From the NCBI RefSeq assembly GCF_000223985.1, contig NZ_AFWV01000002.1, positions 1-64,000 of the forward strand: a stretch of DNA of 64,000 bases, given 5' to 3'. How positions within the stretch are numbered: position 1 is the stretch's first letter; every line of letters starts with the position of its first letter. This DNA is from Thiocapsa marina 5811 (GTDB lineage Bacteria > Pseudomonadota > Gammaproteobacteria > Chromatiales > Chromatiaceae). Below are positions 29,046-39,063 of this stretch, piece after piece. Below the pieces are notes generated by a model that was given only the letters and a program-made list of their open reading frames with translations, was not told the origin of the DNA and ran no database searches. Both the position numbers and the translations under genes were made by a program.

Positions 29046-29837
29046 ATGCCCACCGCCACTCCGAGCCCGCGCCAAAACCATCTGCTCGCCACCTTGCCGG
29101 AACCCGAGTATCGAAAGCTGCTGACGCACTTGGAGCTGGTCCAACTGGAACTCGGGCAGACACTCCATGAGTCCGGGGGCAAGTTGAACTATGTCTATTT
29201 TCCGACGACCGCCATCGTGTCCCTCCTCTATGTCATGGAGGATGGCGCATCCGCGGAGATCGCCGTGGTCGGCAACGACGGCATCGTCGGCATCGCCCTC
29301 TTCATGGGCGGGGAGACCATGCCGAATCGTGCCGTGGTGCAGAGCGCCGGGGAGGCGTATCGGCTTGGCGGACAGCTGCTCAAGCAGGCTTTCGCGCCTA
29401 CCGGAGGGGATCGCCAAGGGGTGTTGCCGCCGCTGTTGCTGCGCTACACCCAGGCTTTGCTGACCCAGATGGCGCAGACCGCCGTCTGCAACCGTCATCA
29501 CACGGTGGACCAGCAGTTGTGTCGGTGGCTGCTGCTCAGCCTCGACCGTCTACCCTCCAACGAGCTGCATATGACCCAGGAGCTGATCGCCAACATGCTG
29601 GGCGTGCGGCGCGAGGGTGTGACCGAGGCCGCCGGACGCTTGCAGCGTGCCGGGTTGATCGACTACAGCCGGGGCCGGATCACGGTTTTGGATCGACCGG
29701 GCCTGGAAGCGCGGGTGTGCGAGTGCTACGAGGTGGTGAGGAAAGAGTTTCGCCGGTTGCTGCCCGAGGTGGTTCCGCCACACCCCACACCCGAGTCCGT
29801 CGAGGGTCGCAACGATCAACCTAGATCCGGCAGTTGA
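29046..29837 (+). CDS. Crp/Fnr-family transcriptional regulator
   Basis: A 263-residue regulator with an N-terminal cyclic-nucleotide-binding-like sensor fold (IAVVGNDGIVGIALFMGGE) and a C-terminal Crp-type helix-turn-helix (MTQELIANMLGVRREGVTEA, then GLIDYSRGRITVLDR). No Cys cluster for an iron-sulfur centre is present at the N-terminus, so it is not an Fnr. The gene is divergent from the CheB gene and may control it. Its last residues and stop codon lie in the left arm of an inverted repeat. Confidence 0.88.
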   Translation: MPTATPSPRQNHLLATLPEPEYRKLLTHLELVQLELGQTLHESGGKLNYVYFPTTAIVSLLYVMEDGASAEIAVVGNDGIVGIALFMGGETMPNRAVVQSAGEAYRLGGQLLKQAFAPTGGDRQGVLPPLLLRYTQALLTQMAQTAVCNRHHTVDQQLCRWLLLSLDRLPSNELHMTQELIANMLGVRREGVTEAAGRLQRAGLIDYSRGRITVLDRPGLEARVCECYEVVRKEFRRLLPEVVPPHPTPESVEGRNDQPRSGS

Positions 29838-30056
29838 CCGCTTCGTGCTTCATGCAAGGCTTTGACTGCCTTGAAGATCGTGCTCGTCCGAGAGCTCACC
29901 CGCCGGGTGACGGCCGCTACGCCCCCTGGAGCACGCCCCGCGCGGCGCCCGGCTGCGTTGCAACTCGTTGGCGTAGAACCACTACGCCGCCTCGTTGCGC
30001 CTTGCCGGACACCGCGCGGGACGCACTCCAGGGGGCGTTCAACTGCCGGATCTAGG
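29820..30056. repeat. Nested inverted-repeat element at the end of the Crp-type gene
   Basis: A perfect 18-bp inverted repeat (29820-29837 and 30039-30056, left arm beginning CCTAGATCCGG) encloses a second pair of 27-nt arms (29919-29945 and 30012-30038) that match at 24 of 27 positions. A 7-bp hairpin, GGCGTAG with loop AACCA, lies in the centre. The right inner and outer arms abut. No gene lies within. It may be a MITE-like element or a strong folded terminator. Confidence 0.7.
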
Positions 30057-30180
30057 ATCAACGGCACCTCTGACGAAGGTGATTTCCGGGAATCGGCATC
30101 CCATCCCACTGCGCAGACGATTCGGCCGGAAGTGACGCCGACGGTCGTCGCGATGTGCATTCAGACGTACCTCAGCTTCC

Positions 30181-31152
30181 TCAGAGCGATGCCCCGGTCA
30201 AAAAACGGGCCATGTCGAGGGCAGCCCTTAAGCTCCCGAGATCCGCCCGATCCGTCCCGGCCAGATCCAGCGCTGTGCCGTGATCGACCGAGGTGCGGAT
30301 GATCGGCAGGCCGAGCGTGATGTTCACCGCCTGACCGAAGCCCAGGTGTTTGAGCACCGGCAGTCCCTGATCGTGGTACATCGCCAGGACCGCGTCGGCG
30401 TCGGCGAGCGTGTCGGGGACGAAGGCCGTGTCCGCCGGCAAAGGCCCGATCAGATGCCATCCCAGCCCCCGCAGTTCGTCGAGGACGGGCTCGATCACCT
30501 CGATCTCCTCGCGTCCCAGGTGACCGCCTTCGCCCGCGTGCGGGTTGAGCCCGCAGACCAGGATGCGCGGCTCGGGGATCCCGAATCGGGTCGAGAGGTC
30601 TCGGTGCAGGATGCGGATGACCTCGGCGAGGTGCTCGCGGGTGATGGCGGCAGCGACATCGCGCAGCGGCAGGTGTGTCGTGACCAAGGCCACGCGCAGA
30701 CCGGGCGTGGCGAGCATCATGACCGGCTCGGCGCCGCAGCGCTCGGCGAGAAATTCGGTGTGACCGGTGAAGTGCAGACCCGCGTCGTTGATGATGCCCT
30801 TGTGCACCGGGCCGGTCACCAGGGCCTCAAAGGAGCCATCCAAGCAGGTTTCGCAGGCGATTCGTAGCGTCTCGAGGACGTAAGGCGCATTCGCGGTGTC
30901 CAGACGGCCCGGCGTGACCGGCTGCCGCAAGGCGACCGGCAGGACGGCGAGATGGCCTGCCTGCGCCGGAGGCGCCGCATCGCCGGGGGCGAAGCGCTCG
31001 ATGTGCAGCGGGAGCTGGAGGCGTTGCGCGCGCTCGGCCAGCAGCTCCGGGTCCGCGATCGCCACCAGCGGCGTGTCCGGGGGATCCTGAGCCAGGCGCA
31101 CCACCAGATCGGGACCGACCCCGGCGGGTTCTCCGGGCGTGATGGCGATCAC
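30181..31152 (-). CDS. pdxA: 4-hydroxythreonine-4-phosphate dehydrogenase
   Basis: A 323-residue metal- and NAD-dependent dehydrogenase of the DXP-dependent vitamin B6 pathway, converting 4-phosphohydroxy-L-threonine to the aminoacetone product used by PdxJ. It begins [15 protein letters not shown] and has [34 protein letters not shown] and [11 protein letters not shown], all family motifs including metal-binding His residues. The GTG start at 31152 overlaps the surA stop (GTGA). surA-pdxA order is conserved in gammaproteobacteria, where ksgA often follows; here a repeat and the regulator follow. Confidence 0.95.
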   Translation of the reverse strand: MIAITPGEPAGVGPDLVVRLAQDPPDTPLVAIADPELLAERAQRLQLPLHIERFAPGDAAPPAQAGHLAVLPVALRQPVTPGRLDTANAPYVLETLRIACETCLDGSFEALVTGPVHKGIINDAGLHFTGHTEFLAERCGAEPVMMLATPGLRVALVTTHLPLRDVAAAITREHLAEVIRILHRDLSTRFGIPEPRILVCGLNPHAGEGGHLGREEIEVIEPVLDELRGLGWHLIGPLPADTAFVPDTLADADAVLAMYHDQGLPVLKHLGFGQAVNITLGLPIIRTSVDHGTALDLAGTDRADLGSLRAALDMARFLTGASL

Positions 31153-32504
31153 GACTGCCCGTCCTCGTCGAGTCTGATCTCCACATAGGCCTCGTCGCGC
31201 AGCTGACGCAGCCACTCCTCGGTGGCCTCTTCGGCCTTGCGTCGCTGCAACGCCTCGCGGGCCTTGAGTCGCATGTACTCGCCCTCCTGGTCCTGGTTGC
31301 GTCGCTCGATCACCTGGACGATGTGCCAGCCGAAGGGGCTCTGGAACGGCTGGCTTACGCCGTTCGGTGGAAGTGCATTCATGGCCTCCTCGAAGTCCGG
31401 TACGGTGTCGCCGGGATTGACCCAGCCGAGGTCGCCGCCCTTCAGGGCGGAGCCGGTGTCGTCCGAATTCGACCGGGCCAGGGTCGCGAAGTCTTCGCCG
31501 CCGACGATGCGGATGCGCAGCTGCTCGAGACGCCGTTTCGCGTCGTCGTCGGAGACCAGCTCGTTGGTGCGGATCAGGATGTGACGGGCGTTGGTCTGTA
31601 CGACATCGTCAGGGGTGGCGGCCTTGATCTCGGTGAGCTTGATGATGTGGTAGCCGCTGGGGCTGCTGAGCGGCTCGCTGATCTCGCCTTCGGCCATGGT
31701 GAAGGCGAGCTCGCTGACCAGACTCGGCACGGCGCCCATCTCGAACCAGCCCAGATCGCCGCCCTGCAGGGCGTTGCGCCCGTCGGACTCGGCCGCCGCG
31801 ACCTTGGCGAAATCCTCGCCGCCGCGCAGCCGCGTAACGAGGCGTGCGGCCTTGGCCTCGGCGGCTTGGACCTGGGCCGGGGTCGCGTTCTCGGGCAGTG
31901 CGATCAGGATGTGTTGCAGCCGGACCTGCTCGCGCTCGATGAGGCGGCTGGACTCGCGCTCGAGAAAACGGTCGATCTCCTGATCGGTGATCTGGATCTT
32001 GTTGACCACCTCCTGATTTTGGAGGCGGCTGGTGACGATCTGGGAGCGAGTGTCTTCGCGGAAATCGGCAAAGCGAATCCCGCCCGCCTCGAGCGTGGCC
32101 TGCAGCTCTTCGAGGGTCAGCCCGTTGCGCTGGGCGATGTTGGTCAGGGCCTCGTTGAGCGTGGCTTCCTCGACTTGGATCCCCAGATCGCGAGCGCGCT
32201 GTGCCTGCAGGCGTTTGAGGATGAGTCGGTCGAGCACCTGCTTTTCGAGCTGGGGGAGCGGCGGGGGCGCGGTGCCTGCCTTCTGCATCTGCGGCAGGAC
32301 CAGATCGATCTCGGCGTCGAGCTCGCTGCGCACGACCACATCGTCGTTGACCACCGCGACGATGGCGTCCAGCTCTTGGATGGGGACCTGGCTCGTCGCC
32401 GGCGCCGAGCCGATCAGCAGGCACGCGAGCAGTGAGCCGGCAGCCACGAGGCGAGCACAGGCGTTCGCTCGCTGATGCCCGCGTCTAGTCCGAGTGATAA
32501 CCAT
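31149..32504 (-). CDS. surA: Periplasmic chaperone SurA (peptidyl-prolyl isomerase)
   Basis: A 451-residue exported protein with a signal peptide ([18 protein letters not shown]) and an N-terminal chaperone domain ([18 protein letters not shown]). Two parvulin domains follow, marked by HILI and by [10 protein letters not shown] and [10 protein letters not shown]. SurA escorts outer-membrane proteins, including LptD, to the Bam complex. The gene overlaps the lptD 3' end by 20 nt and is followed directly by pdxA, so lptD-surA-pdxA is one operon. Confidence 0.96.
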   Translation of the reverse strand: MVITRTRRGHQRANACARLVAAGSLLACLLIGSAPATSQVPIQELDAIVAVVNDDVVVRSELDAEIDLVLPQMQKAGTAPPPLPQLEKQVLDRLILKRLQAQRARDLGIQVEEATLNEALTNIAQRNGLTLEELQATLEAGGIRFADFREDTRSQIVTSRLQNQEVVNKIQITDQEIDRFLERESSRLIEREQVRLQHILIALPENATPAQVQAAEAKAARLVTRLRGGEDFAKVAAAESDGRNALQGGDLGWFEMGAVPSLVSELAFTMAEGEISEPLSSPSGYHIIKLTEIKAATPDDVVQTNARHILIRTNELVSDDDAKRRLEQLRIRIVGGEDFATLARSNSDDTGSALKGGDLGWVNPGDTVPDFEEAMNALPPNGVSQPFQSPFGWHIVQVIERRNQDQEGEYMRLKAREALQRRKAEEATEEWLRQLRDEAYVEIRLDEDGQS

Positions 32505-35094
32505 AGATGCCTCGTTCCAGGAGTGTGTCGATCTGGTTTCCGAATGAGCCGAGTCCGGCGAGCTCGACCTGCAACATCAGGCTGGTGCTGCCGCTGTCGC
32601 TGCCGGTCTGGAGATGTTGGCCAAGTAACCTCAGGCGCCAGCAGCAGCGTCCGAATTCGATGCCGGCAAAGGCCTCGACCGTCTCCTCGTTGAGAATCGA
32701 GTAGAGCCACCGCCCGACGAGCTTCACTTGCGGTCCGATGGGCACCTGCAACGAGATGTCGGTGTCCTCGTAGCGCAGATCCGGGTCGTCGCCGTCATTG
32801 AAGCGGTAGGCGAGGTTCAGTCGGCTTCCCTCCTCGCGTGCGTAACGCAACTGTACGACCCGTTTCTCCCAGGGTGCCTCCGTGTCGTTGGGGTTCCATT
32901 GCAGGCTCGCCCGCGCGCTCCAATCGTCGGTCACGCGGGCGGCGAATTCGCCGGCCACGGAGGATCGGATATCGTCTTCCACCGTGTCTGCGGACAGCTG
33001 AACGCGTCGATCTTCGAAATAGTAGATTTGACCGAGGCTGGCGCGGAACAGCTCCCGGCCGGTCTGATTGGCGATGGTGCGCGAGGTCAGGCCCAAGGTC
33101 AGCCGGTTCTCGTCGCCGATGCGGTCGTACCCGGTGAAGCGGTTGGGTCGAAACAGGCTGGCGAAGGAAAAGTCCAGCTCGGTCGTGTCGAACAAGGGCG
33201 CGTTGGATTGGTCCTCGAACGAGGTGAGCACATAGTAGATTCGCGGCTCCAGGGTCTGGAGCGTCGGCGTGCCGAACCAGCCGGTATCGCGCTCGAAGAC
33301 GAGGAGGCCGTCCAGATCGAAGCTCGGGATTGCGTAGGATTGCCGCGACGGCAGGCCCTCGGCCTGGTTGAGCAGATCGTAGCCGGTGTAGTAAAGGCGC
33401 GCCCGCGGGATGAGATGCCCGAAGCTGCGACGTAGCGGCAAGCGTAGGGTCGGAACCGCGACGAGGCGATTGCCGTAGACACGCGCCGAATTGTCGAAAA
33501 AGTCGTACTGACCCTCGAGGTCGTACTCGACCAGGTCGTTCCAACGTCGGCGATTCAGGTCCAGCTCGATGTGCGGCAGCTGTCCGTAGGGGCGGTTGGC
33601 CGGCGCGATGGCGGCGTCGACGGTCTGGAACTGCTGCACGCGCGCGAGTGCGCGCCAGCCCTTCCCGAAGTAGTTGACGTCGCCGCGCTGCACCAAGTTG
33701 CGCAGGCTCGTGGTATCCAGGCGGTTGCCGAAGTCCTGAAGATACTCGTCATCCGAGACGGATGTGAAATCGATCGCGCTCGACCAACGGGGACCGAGCT
33801 GCCCGGTTTGCTCGATCCGCACCGCTCCGCGGGTGCCGAGCTCGGTGGCCCGGCGGTCCTCGGGCAACACCTCTGCGTTGATCTCCACCTGCTGAAAGCG
33901 ATCGAGATAGCGCAGCTGCGTGCCCAACATCAGGCCGCGCGTGCTCATGATGCGCGGGGTAATGGTCGCGTCGATGTTCGGGGCAATGTTCCAGTAGTAA
34001 GGGATGCTGATGTCGGTGCCGGTCTTATCCGACGAGCCGAAGCTCGGGATCAGAAATCCGCTGCGGCGCCGATCGTCGATCGGGAAGAAGATGTAAGGGG
34101 TATAGAGCACCGGGATCTTGCCGATGCGGATCCGGGCGTGGTGCGCATAACCCATTCCGGCTTCCTGGTCGAGCTTCAGATCGCGCGCCCTGATCGACCA
34201 ATCCGCATTGCCGGGCGGGCAGGTGGTGTAGGTGATGTTGCGATAGCGGCTTTGCTGCTCGGAGAGGATCTCGGCCTCTTCGGCCGTGCCGAGCAGATTT
34301 GCACTGCCCGAGAGGCGATAGCGCGCGGCGTCGATGGTGCCTTGACGGGTCAGCACATTGTAATCGGCTGTGTCCCCTTGGATGCGCAGCCCGGGCGTTT
34401 CGAGAAAGACGTTCCCGCTTGCATCGAGCCGGCCGCTGCGACGGTCGTAGTTTGATCGATCTGCCGACAAGCGCTGATCGGCCTGCACGACATCCACGCC
34501 GCCGCGTAACTGGATGACCTCGGTGTTGCGGTCGTAGTCGACACGATCGGCAACGATGTTGACCGGGACGCCCGCGGTGCCCGCCGGTGCCGCGGGACCG
34601 GCGAATCCGGCCGCGCCCGAGCGGGGTCCACAGAACTCCCAGGGGAGGTCCGCGTGCAGCCGTGGATCCCAGGCTGCGGGCAGCTCGAGTGCGCGCGGTG
34701 CGAATTCGACCGTCGGTGCCGTTGCTCCGGGATCCTCGGGGGATACGAGCAGCGGCAAGACCGCGTCCGAGTCGCCCTGCGGATCAGGGCGGTCGAGGTC
34801 CTGCAGTGCCTCGCTCGGCGTGTGCCGCATCAGAGGTTCAAGCGGCGGCAACGGCACGGGAACGGCGACGGATGCCGGGCTCGACGACGCCGCGCCAGGA
34901 GCACCGGTCGCGGCATCGGGTGCGGCATCGGGTGCGTCGGCGGAGGTGTCGTCGGGGTGCTCGGTCGGATCGAGGGCGAGGCCCGGGCTCGCGGCGGCCT
35001 CGGCTGCTGCGTTCGTCTCGGCCGCAGAGCGATCGTCGGCAACCGCGGTCGCGGCGACGGCACAGAGGATGATGGCCAGTGAAACGAGGTGCAC
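32485..35094 (-). CDS. lptD: LPS-assembly outer-membrane protein LptD
   Basis: An 869-residue protein with a short signal (LVSLAIILCAVAATAVA), an unusually long acidic Ala/Pro/Asp-rich linker of about 150 residues, an OstA-type jellyroll (NIVADRVDYDRNTEVIQLRG) and a large beta-barrel. Disulfide cysteines are visible: CGP near residue 159, TTCPPG, and a CC pair (FGRCCWRL) near the end. It inserts lipopolysaccharide in the outer leaflet with LptE. The start is GTG at 35094. It is divergent from amgK, a conserved arrangement. Confidence 0.95.
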   Translation of the reverse strand: MHLVSLAIILCAVAATAVADDRSAAETNAAAEAAASPGLALDPTEHPDDTSADAPDAAPDAATGAPGAASSSPASVAVPVPLPPLEPLMRHTPSEALQDLDRPDPQGDSDAVLPLLVSPEDPGATAPTVEFAPRALELPAAWDPRLHADLPWEFCGPRSGAAGFAGPAAPAGTAGVPVNIVADRVDYDRNTEVIQLRGGVDVVQADQRLSADRSNYDRRSGRLDASGNVFLETPGLRIQGDTADYNVLTRQGTIDAARYRLSGSANLLGTAEEAEILSEQQSRYRNITYTTCPPGNADWSIRARDLKLDQEAGMGYAHHARIRIGKIPVLYTPYIFFPIDDRRRSGFLIPSFGSSDKTGTDISIPYYWNIAPNIDATITPRIMSTRGLMLGTQLRYLDRFQQVEINAEVLPEDRRATELGTRGAVRIEQTGQLGPRWSSAIDFTSVSDDEYLQDFGNRLDTTSLRNLVQRGDVNYFGKGWRALARVQQFQTVDAAIAPANRPYGQLPHIELDLNRRRWNDLVEYDLEGQYDFFDNSARVYGNRLVAVPTLRLPLRRSFGHLIPRARLYYTGYDLLNQAEGLPSRQSYAIPSFDLDGLLVFERDTGWFGTPTLQTLEPRIYYVLTSFEDQSNAPLFDTTELDFSFASLFRPNRFTGYDRIGDENRLTLGLTSRTIANQTGRELFRASLGQIYYFEDRRVQLSADTVEDDIRSSVAGEFAARVTDDWSARASLQWNPNDTEAPWEKRVVQLRYAREEGSRLNLAYRFNDGDDPDLRYEDTDISLQVPIGPQVKLVGRWLYSILNEETVEAFAGIEFGRCCWRLRLLGQHLQTGSDSGSTSLMLQVELAGLGSFGNQIDTLLERGIYGYHSD

Positions 35095-35265
35095 GTTGGA
35101 TGTCAGGTCGACTCAAGCCGGCGGCGGTCCAAGGTCGGGGTCTCGGATCGGTGGACGGGTTCGCATGAACCTGCAACCATGGCACATCTGCAGAAGCTCA
35201 GCAATCTTGAACCTGTCGCGGGCCGCTCCGGGGCTGCGGCACCGACCTGACTCATCGGGGTAGAC

Positions 35266-36282
35266 GTGTCTGATCGATTCGAACGTATGCGCCTCTGGGC
35301 GGGGCAGATCTTGGGGTCGGACGACTTCGAGCTGCGGCCCGCGTCCTCGGATGCGAGTTTCCGCCGCTATTGGCGGCTCATCCAGGCCGATACCACGCGC
35401 GTGCTGATGGATGCGCCTCCCGATCTCGAGGACTGCGGACGTTTCGCCGATCTGTCGCGACGGTTTCGCGCGGTCGGCCTCAATACGCCCGAGATCTATG
35501 CGGAGGATCGCGGCGACGGCTTCCTCATGCTGACCGATTTCGGGGATCGGGTGTATCTCGGGGAGCTGACCGACGATACGGCCGATCGGCTCTACGGCGA
35601 CGCACTTGGCGCCTTGGCGATCATCCAGGCGCGCGTTCCGACAACTGGCCTGCCGAGCTACGACGAGCCGTTTTTGCGTCGGGAAATGGGTCTTTTCAGG
35701 GAGTGGTTTCTGGGATCGCTGCCGGATTTCGTGCTCGCGCCGGAAGAATCCGCCGCGCTCGCCGTCGTGGAGGATCGGCTTGTAGCGAGCGCCTTGGAGC
35801 AGCCGCGGGTCTGCGTTCATCGCGACTATCACTCGCGCAACCTGATGCTGACCGAGGCGGGCAACCCCGGTATCCTCGATTTTCAGGACGCGGTGGCGGG
35901 GCCCGTCACCTACGATCTGGTCTCCCTGCTGCGTGACTGCTACATCGCCTGGCCGGTGGAGCGAGTGACCGACTGGGCCTCGGGCTATTTCCGTCGCGCG
36001 CGTCGCAGCGGCGTGCTCCGAGGCGACGATCTCGGGCTTTTTCTGCGCTGGCTCGACCTCATGGGCGTGCAGCGTCATCTGAAGGCCTGCGGGATCTTTG
36101 CGCGGCTGAATCGTCGCGATGGAAAACCGCATTATCTCGCGGATATCCCGCGCACACTGGGCTATGTCCGAGAGGTGTCGGGCCATTATCCCGAGCTCGA
36201 GGGCCTGTCGCGCCTGTTGGACACCCGTGTCTTGCCGGTGCTGGACGGTCTGGTCGCGACGGGGTCGACCCCCGCGGGGTGA
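35266..36282 (+). CDS. amgK: Aminoglycoside-phosphotransferase-fold sugar kinase (AmgK type)
   Basis: A 338-residue kinase with SSDASFRRYWR at the N-terminus, catalytic loop VCVHRDYHSRNLML near residue 185 and metal-binding GILDFQDAVAGP near 205. AmgK phosphorylates N-acetylmuramate at the anomeric position in peptidoglycan recycling. The identification rests on the fold plus the divergent position next to lptD. The usual partner murU does not follow; a convergent protease gene does. Start GTG 35266. Confidence 0.8.
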   Translation: MSDRFERMRLWAGQILGSDDFELRPASSDASFRRYWRLIQADTTRVLMDAPPDLEDCGRFADLSRRFRAVGLNTPEIYAEDRGDGFLMLTDFGDRVYLGELTDDTADRLYGDALGALAIIQARVPTTGLPSYDEPFLRREMGLFREWFLGSLPDFVLAPEESAALAVVEDRLVASALEQPRVCVHRDYHSRNLMLTEAGNPGILDFQDAVAGPVTYDLVSLLRDCYIAWPVERVTDWASGYFRRARRSGVLRGDDLGLFLRWLDLMGVQRHLKACGIFARLNRRDGKPHYLADIPRTLGYVREVSGHYPELEGLSRLLDTRVLPVLDGLVATGSTPAG

Positions 36283-36327
36283 TGTTCGCTCGAGCCGTGG
36301 CATCACGGCGGGGCCGCTGCCGTCGGA

Positions 36328-37455
36328 TCACTCCGGCGGCGGCGGGCGGGTGTCGGTGGTCGCCCGCGTCAGGATGCGCTCGCTGCCGCGCCAGATCTCC
36401 AGGTTCAGGGCGGTCCGGGGTCCTGCGCCGGCGACGGCATCCAGTAGCTCCTGCACCGTCGCGACGTCCCGGTCGTCGATCCGCGTCACCACGTCTCCCG
36501 GACGTAGACCGGCCTGCGCAGCCGGACTGTCGCGCAGTGTCGAAGCGACCAGTACCCCGTGTCCTGCTCGCAGGCCGAAGGATTCGGCCAGCTCCGGGGT
36601 CACGCTGCGTCCGCTCAGGCCGATCCATCCGCGGGTCACCTGACCCTGTGTGGCGAGGGCACGCGCCACATCGATTGCAATCTCGGTCGGGATCGCGAAG
36701 CCGATGCCCTGGGCGGTGCCCGTTTCGGTGAAGATCGCGGTGTTGATGCCGACGAGCTCGCCCTGCGAGTTGATCAAGGCGCCGCCCGAATTGCCCGGGT
36801 TGATGGCGGCATCGGTCTGGATGAAGCGCTCGATGCTGGTGATGCCCAGCTCGCTGCGTCCGGTCGCGCTCACGATCCCCATGGTGACGGTTTGACCGAC
36901 GCCGAAGGGATTGCCGATGGCCAAGGCGAGATCGCCGACACGCAGGGCCTGTGCGCGCCCGATCGGCGCTGCAGGCAGTCCCTGCGCATCGGCCTTGAGG
37001 ACGGCGAGGTCGGTATCCGCATCGACTCCGACCAGGGCCAGCGCAAACGAGCGCCCGTCCGCCAGCACGGCGCGGACGAGCTCCGCGCCCTGCACGACAT
37101 GCCGATTGGTCAGGATGAAACCGTCAGGCGAAAGGATCACCCCCGAGCCCAGCCCGGTGCGGGAGGCGGCTGCCCCCGGTAATCCATGGCGGTGTCCTGG
37201 ATAGGGCGGCAGGGTCGCCGAGGCAGCTGCCGACTCGGCTTGGGTCGTGAATATGCTGACGACGGCGGGAGCGACCCGTGCAACCGCGTTTGCGAAGGTC
37301 GGCAGGTCCTCGCTCCGAGCCGGTACCGTCATCGCGGTCTCTTGCGGCGACGACACGTCCGGTCCGGGCGGGGCCAGCCACAGCGTCAGTGCGGAGCCGG
37401 AGGCCCCGCCGACGAGGGCCGCGATCAGAAGGGTGGTTGGACCTGTCTTGATCAT
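36328..37455 (-). CDS. degS: DegS/AlgW-type periplasmic serine protease with PDZ domain
   Basis: A 375-residue protease with an N-terminal membrane anchor (TTLLIAALVGGASGSALTLW), trypsin-like domain and a single C-terminal PDZ domain. The catalytic triad is visible: His in LTNRHVV, Asp in DTDLAVLK and Ser in NPGNSGGAL. One PDZ domain with a membrane anchor fits DegS/AlgW, the site-1 protease that cleaves the anti-sigma-E factor after envelope stress, more than the two-PDZ DegP. It is convergent with amgK and divergent from the Nif3 gene. Confidence 0.85.
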   Translation of the reverse strand: MIKTGPTTLLIAALVGGASGSALTLWLAPPGPDVSSPQETAMTVPARSEDLPTFANAVARVAPAVVSIFTTQAESAAASATLPPYPGHRHGLPGAAASRTGLGSGVILSPDGFILTNRHVVQGAELVRAVLADGRSFALALVGVDADTDLAVLKADAQGLPAAPIGRAQALRVGDLALAIGNPFGVGQTVTMGIVSATGRSELGITSIERFIQTDAAINPGNSGGALINSQGELVGINTAIFTETGTAQGIGFAIPTEIAIDVARALATQGQVTRGWIGLSGRSVTPELAESFGLRAGHGVLVASTLRDSPAAQAGLRPGDVVTRIDDRDVATVQELLDAVAGAGPRTALNLEIWRGSERILTRATTDTRPPPPE

Positions 37456-37535
37456 CCGATTAAGCTACGTGGCCACGGGAAACTCCGGCGACGGCGCCGA
37501 GATATCGGCCCTTCATCCGAGCGCGATTCTAAACC

Positions 37536-38288
37536 ATGGTCAATCCTGACGCATTGGTCGCTTACTGCGATCGTTTTCTCGCCGCGAGTGATTTCGACGA
37601 CTACGCGCCGAACGGCTTGCAGGTCGAAGGCGAACGTTCGATCACGCGGCTGGCCACCGGAGTGACGGCAAGTGCTGCCTTGATCGAGGCTGCGAGCGCA
37701 TGGCGTGCGGACGCGATTTTGGTCCACCACGGGTGGTTCTGGAAGAGCGAGGCCCCTTGTCTCGTCGGCATGAAGGGGCAGCGCGCAAGGCAATTGTTCA
37801 AGGCCGGGGCCAGCCTGATCGCGTATCATCTGCCCCTCGACGCGCATCCCGTCGTCGGCAACAACGCCGCCTTGGCGCGAAGGCTCGGATGGGTCGATGC
37901 CGAACCCGCGGGCGATTGCCGAGGACTCTTGTGGTCCGGGCGCTTGAGCCGGGGCTGCTCGCCGGATGCGCTCGCCGCGCAGGTCTCGGAGCGATTGGGG
38001 CGACTTGCGACCTTGATTGCCGCGGGTCGCGAGCGCGTCGATCGGGTCGCCTGGTGCACCGGCGGCGGGCAAGGATACATCGAGCAGGCGGCCGCGCTCG
38101 GTGTCGACGCCTTTTTAAGCGGCGAAATCTCCGAGCAAACGACCCACGCGGCGCGTGAGCTCGGGATCGCCTTCGTCGCGGCCGGCCATCATGCGACCGA
38201 GCGCTACGGGGTTCAGGCCCTAGGCGAGCACCTTGCGGAACGATTCGGGTTGGAGCATCGGTTCATCGAGATCGATAACCCGGCCTGA
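37536..38288 (+). CDS. Nif3-like dinuclear metal centre protein (YbgI family)
   Basis: A 250-residue protein with N-terminal YAPNGLQVEG, metal-ligand HHGWFWK, and C-terminal FLSGEISEQTTHAARELGI and AGHHATERYGVQAL, matching the Nif3/YbgI hexamer family (annotated at times as GTP cyclohydrolase type 2). Function is uncertain. It sits between the protease gene and petABC, a gene order shared by other gammaproteobacteria. Confidence 0.9.
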   Translation: MVNPDALVAYCDRFLAASDFDDYAPNGLQVEGERSITRLATGVTASAALIEAASAWRADAILVHHGWFWKSEAPCLVGMKGQRARQLFKAGASLIAYHLPLDAHPVVGNNAALARRLGWVDAEPAGDCRGLLWSGRLSRGCSPDALAAQVSERLGRLATLIAAGRERVDRVAWCTGGGQGYIEQAAALGVDAFLSGEISEQTTHAARELGIAFVAAGHHATERYGVQALGEHLAERFGLEHRFIEIDNPA

Positions 38289-38469
38289 GCGGAGAATGGC
38301 TTTAAGCGCGTGCGGCTTTGTCTTGACCGATCCGACCGGAATACAAGACAATGCCCGGTCGATTTTGTAGAGAATTGGCATATTCTGATCTTCCTTACTT
38401 ATGAACATGCGCGGGCCGCCAGCCGATAAGCTGTGTCGGGGGCTCGCGCCAGCCGGGGGTTAGTGGCTT

Positions 38470-39063
38470 ATGAGCGCACAAGGCGTGAACAAAACCAGGC
38501 GGCGTGTGCTTGTCGCCGCGACCAGCGTGGTCGGAGCCGTCGGAGCCGGCTTCGCCCTCGTACCCTTCATTGCATCGATGAACCCGAGCGCCAAGGCACG
38601 CGCCGCGGGTGCGCCGGTCGAGGCCGACATCAGCCAGTTGGAACCGGGTGCGATTCTTCGCGTCAAATGGCGCGGTAAACCGGTTTGGGTCGTAAGTCGT
38701 ACGGCGGAGATGCTCGAGGCATTGCCGACACTGGACGGCGAGTTGGTCGATCCGGCATCCGCCGTGCCGCAGCAGCCCGAGTATTGTCAAAATGCGACGC
38801 GCTCGATCAAAGAGCAATATTTCGTCGTTATCGGGATCTGTACGCATTTGGGCTGCTCTCCGACCTTCCGGCCGGAGTTTGCCCCGGACGATCTCGGCGC
38901 GAAGTGGCGAGGCGGCTTCTTCTGTCCCTGCCACGGCTCTCGGTTCGATCTGGCCGGCCGGGTGTTCAAGGGTGTTCCGGCCCCCACAAATCTGGTGATT
39001 CCTGTGCATACCTACATCAATGACACCACCATCTTGGTCGGTGAGGATCGAGGAGCTGCTTGA
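38470..39063 (+). CDS. petA: Rieske iron-sulfur subunit of cytochrome bc1 complex
   Basis: A 197-residue protein with a twin-arginine-like N-terminus (NKTRRRVLVAATS) that also forms the membrane anchor. The 2Fe-2S ligand motifs CTHLGCSP and CPCHGSRFD carry the two His, two Cys and the disulfide pair. It transfers electrons from quinol to cytochrome c1. The stop overlaps the petB start (TGATG), so petABC is translated as a coupled operon. The roughly 180 bp upstream must hold the promoter; I cannot place it with confidence. Confidence 0.96.
   Translation: MSAQGVNKTRRRVLVAATSVVGAVGAGFALVPFIASMNPSAKARAAGAPVEADISQLEPGAILRVKWRGKPVWVVSRTAEMLEALPTLDGELVDPASAVPQQPEYCQNATRSIKEQYFVVIGICTHLGCSPTFRPEFAPDDLGAKWRGGFFCPCHGSRFDLAGRVFKGVPAPTNLVIPVHTYINDTTILVGEDRGAA

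Noticed and set aside
38289-38469. Promoter for petABC
   Set aside because: TTGACC with GACAAT at 18 nt can be drawn near 38323, but the match is weak and I cannot separate it from chance.
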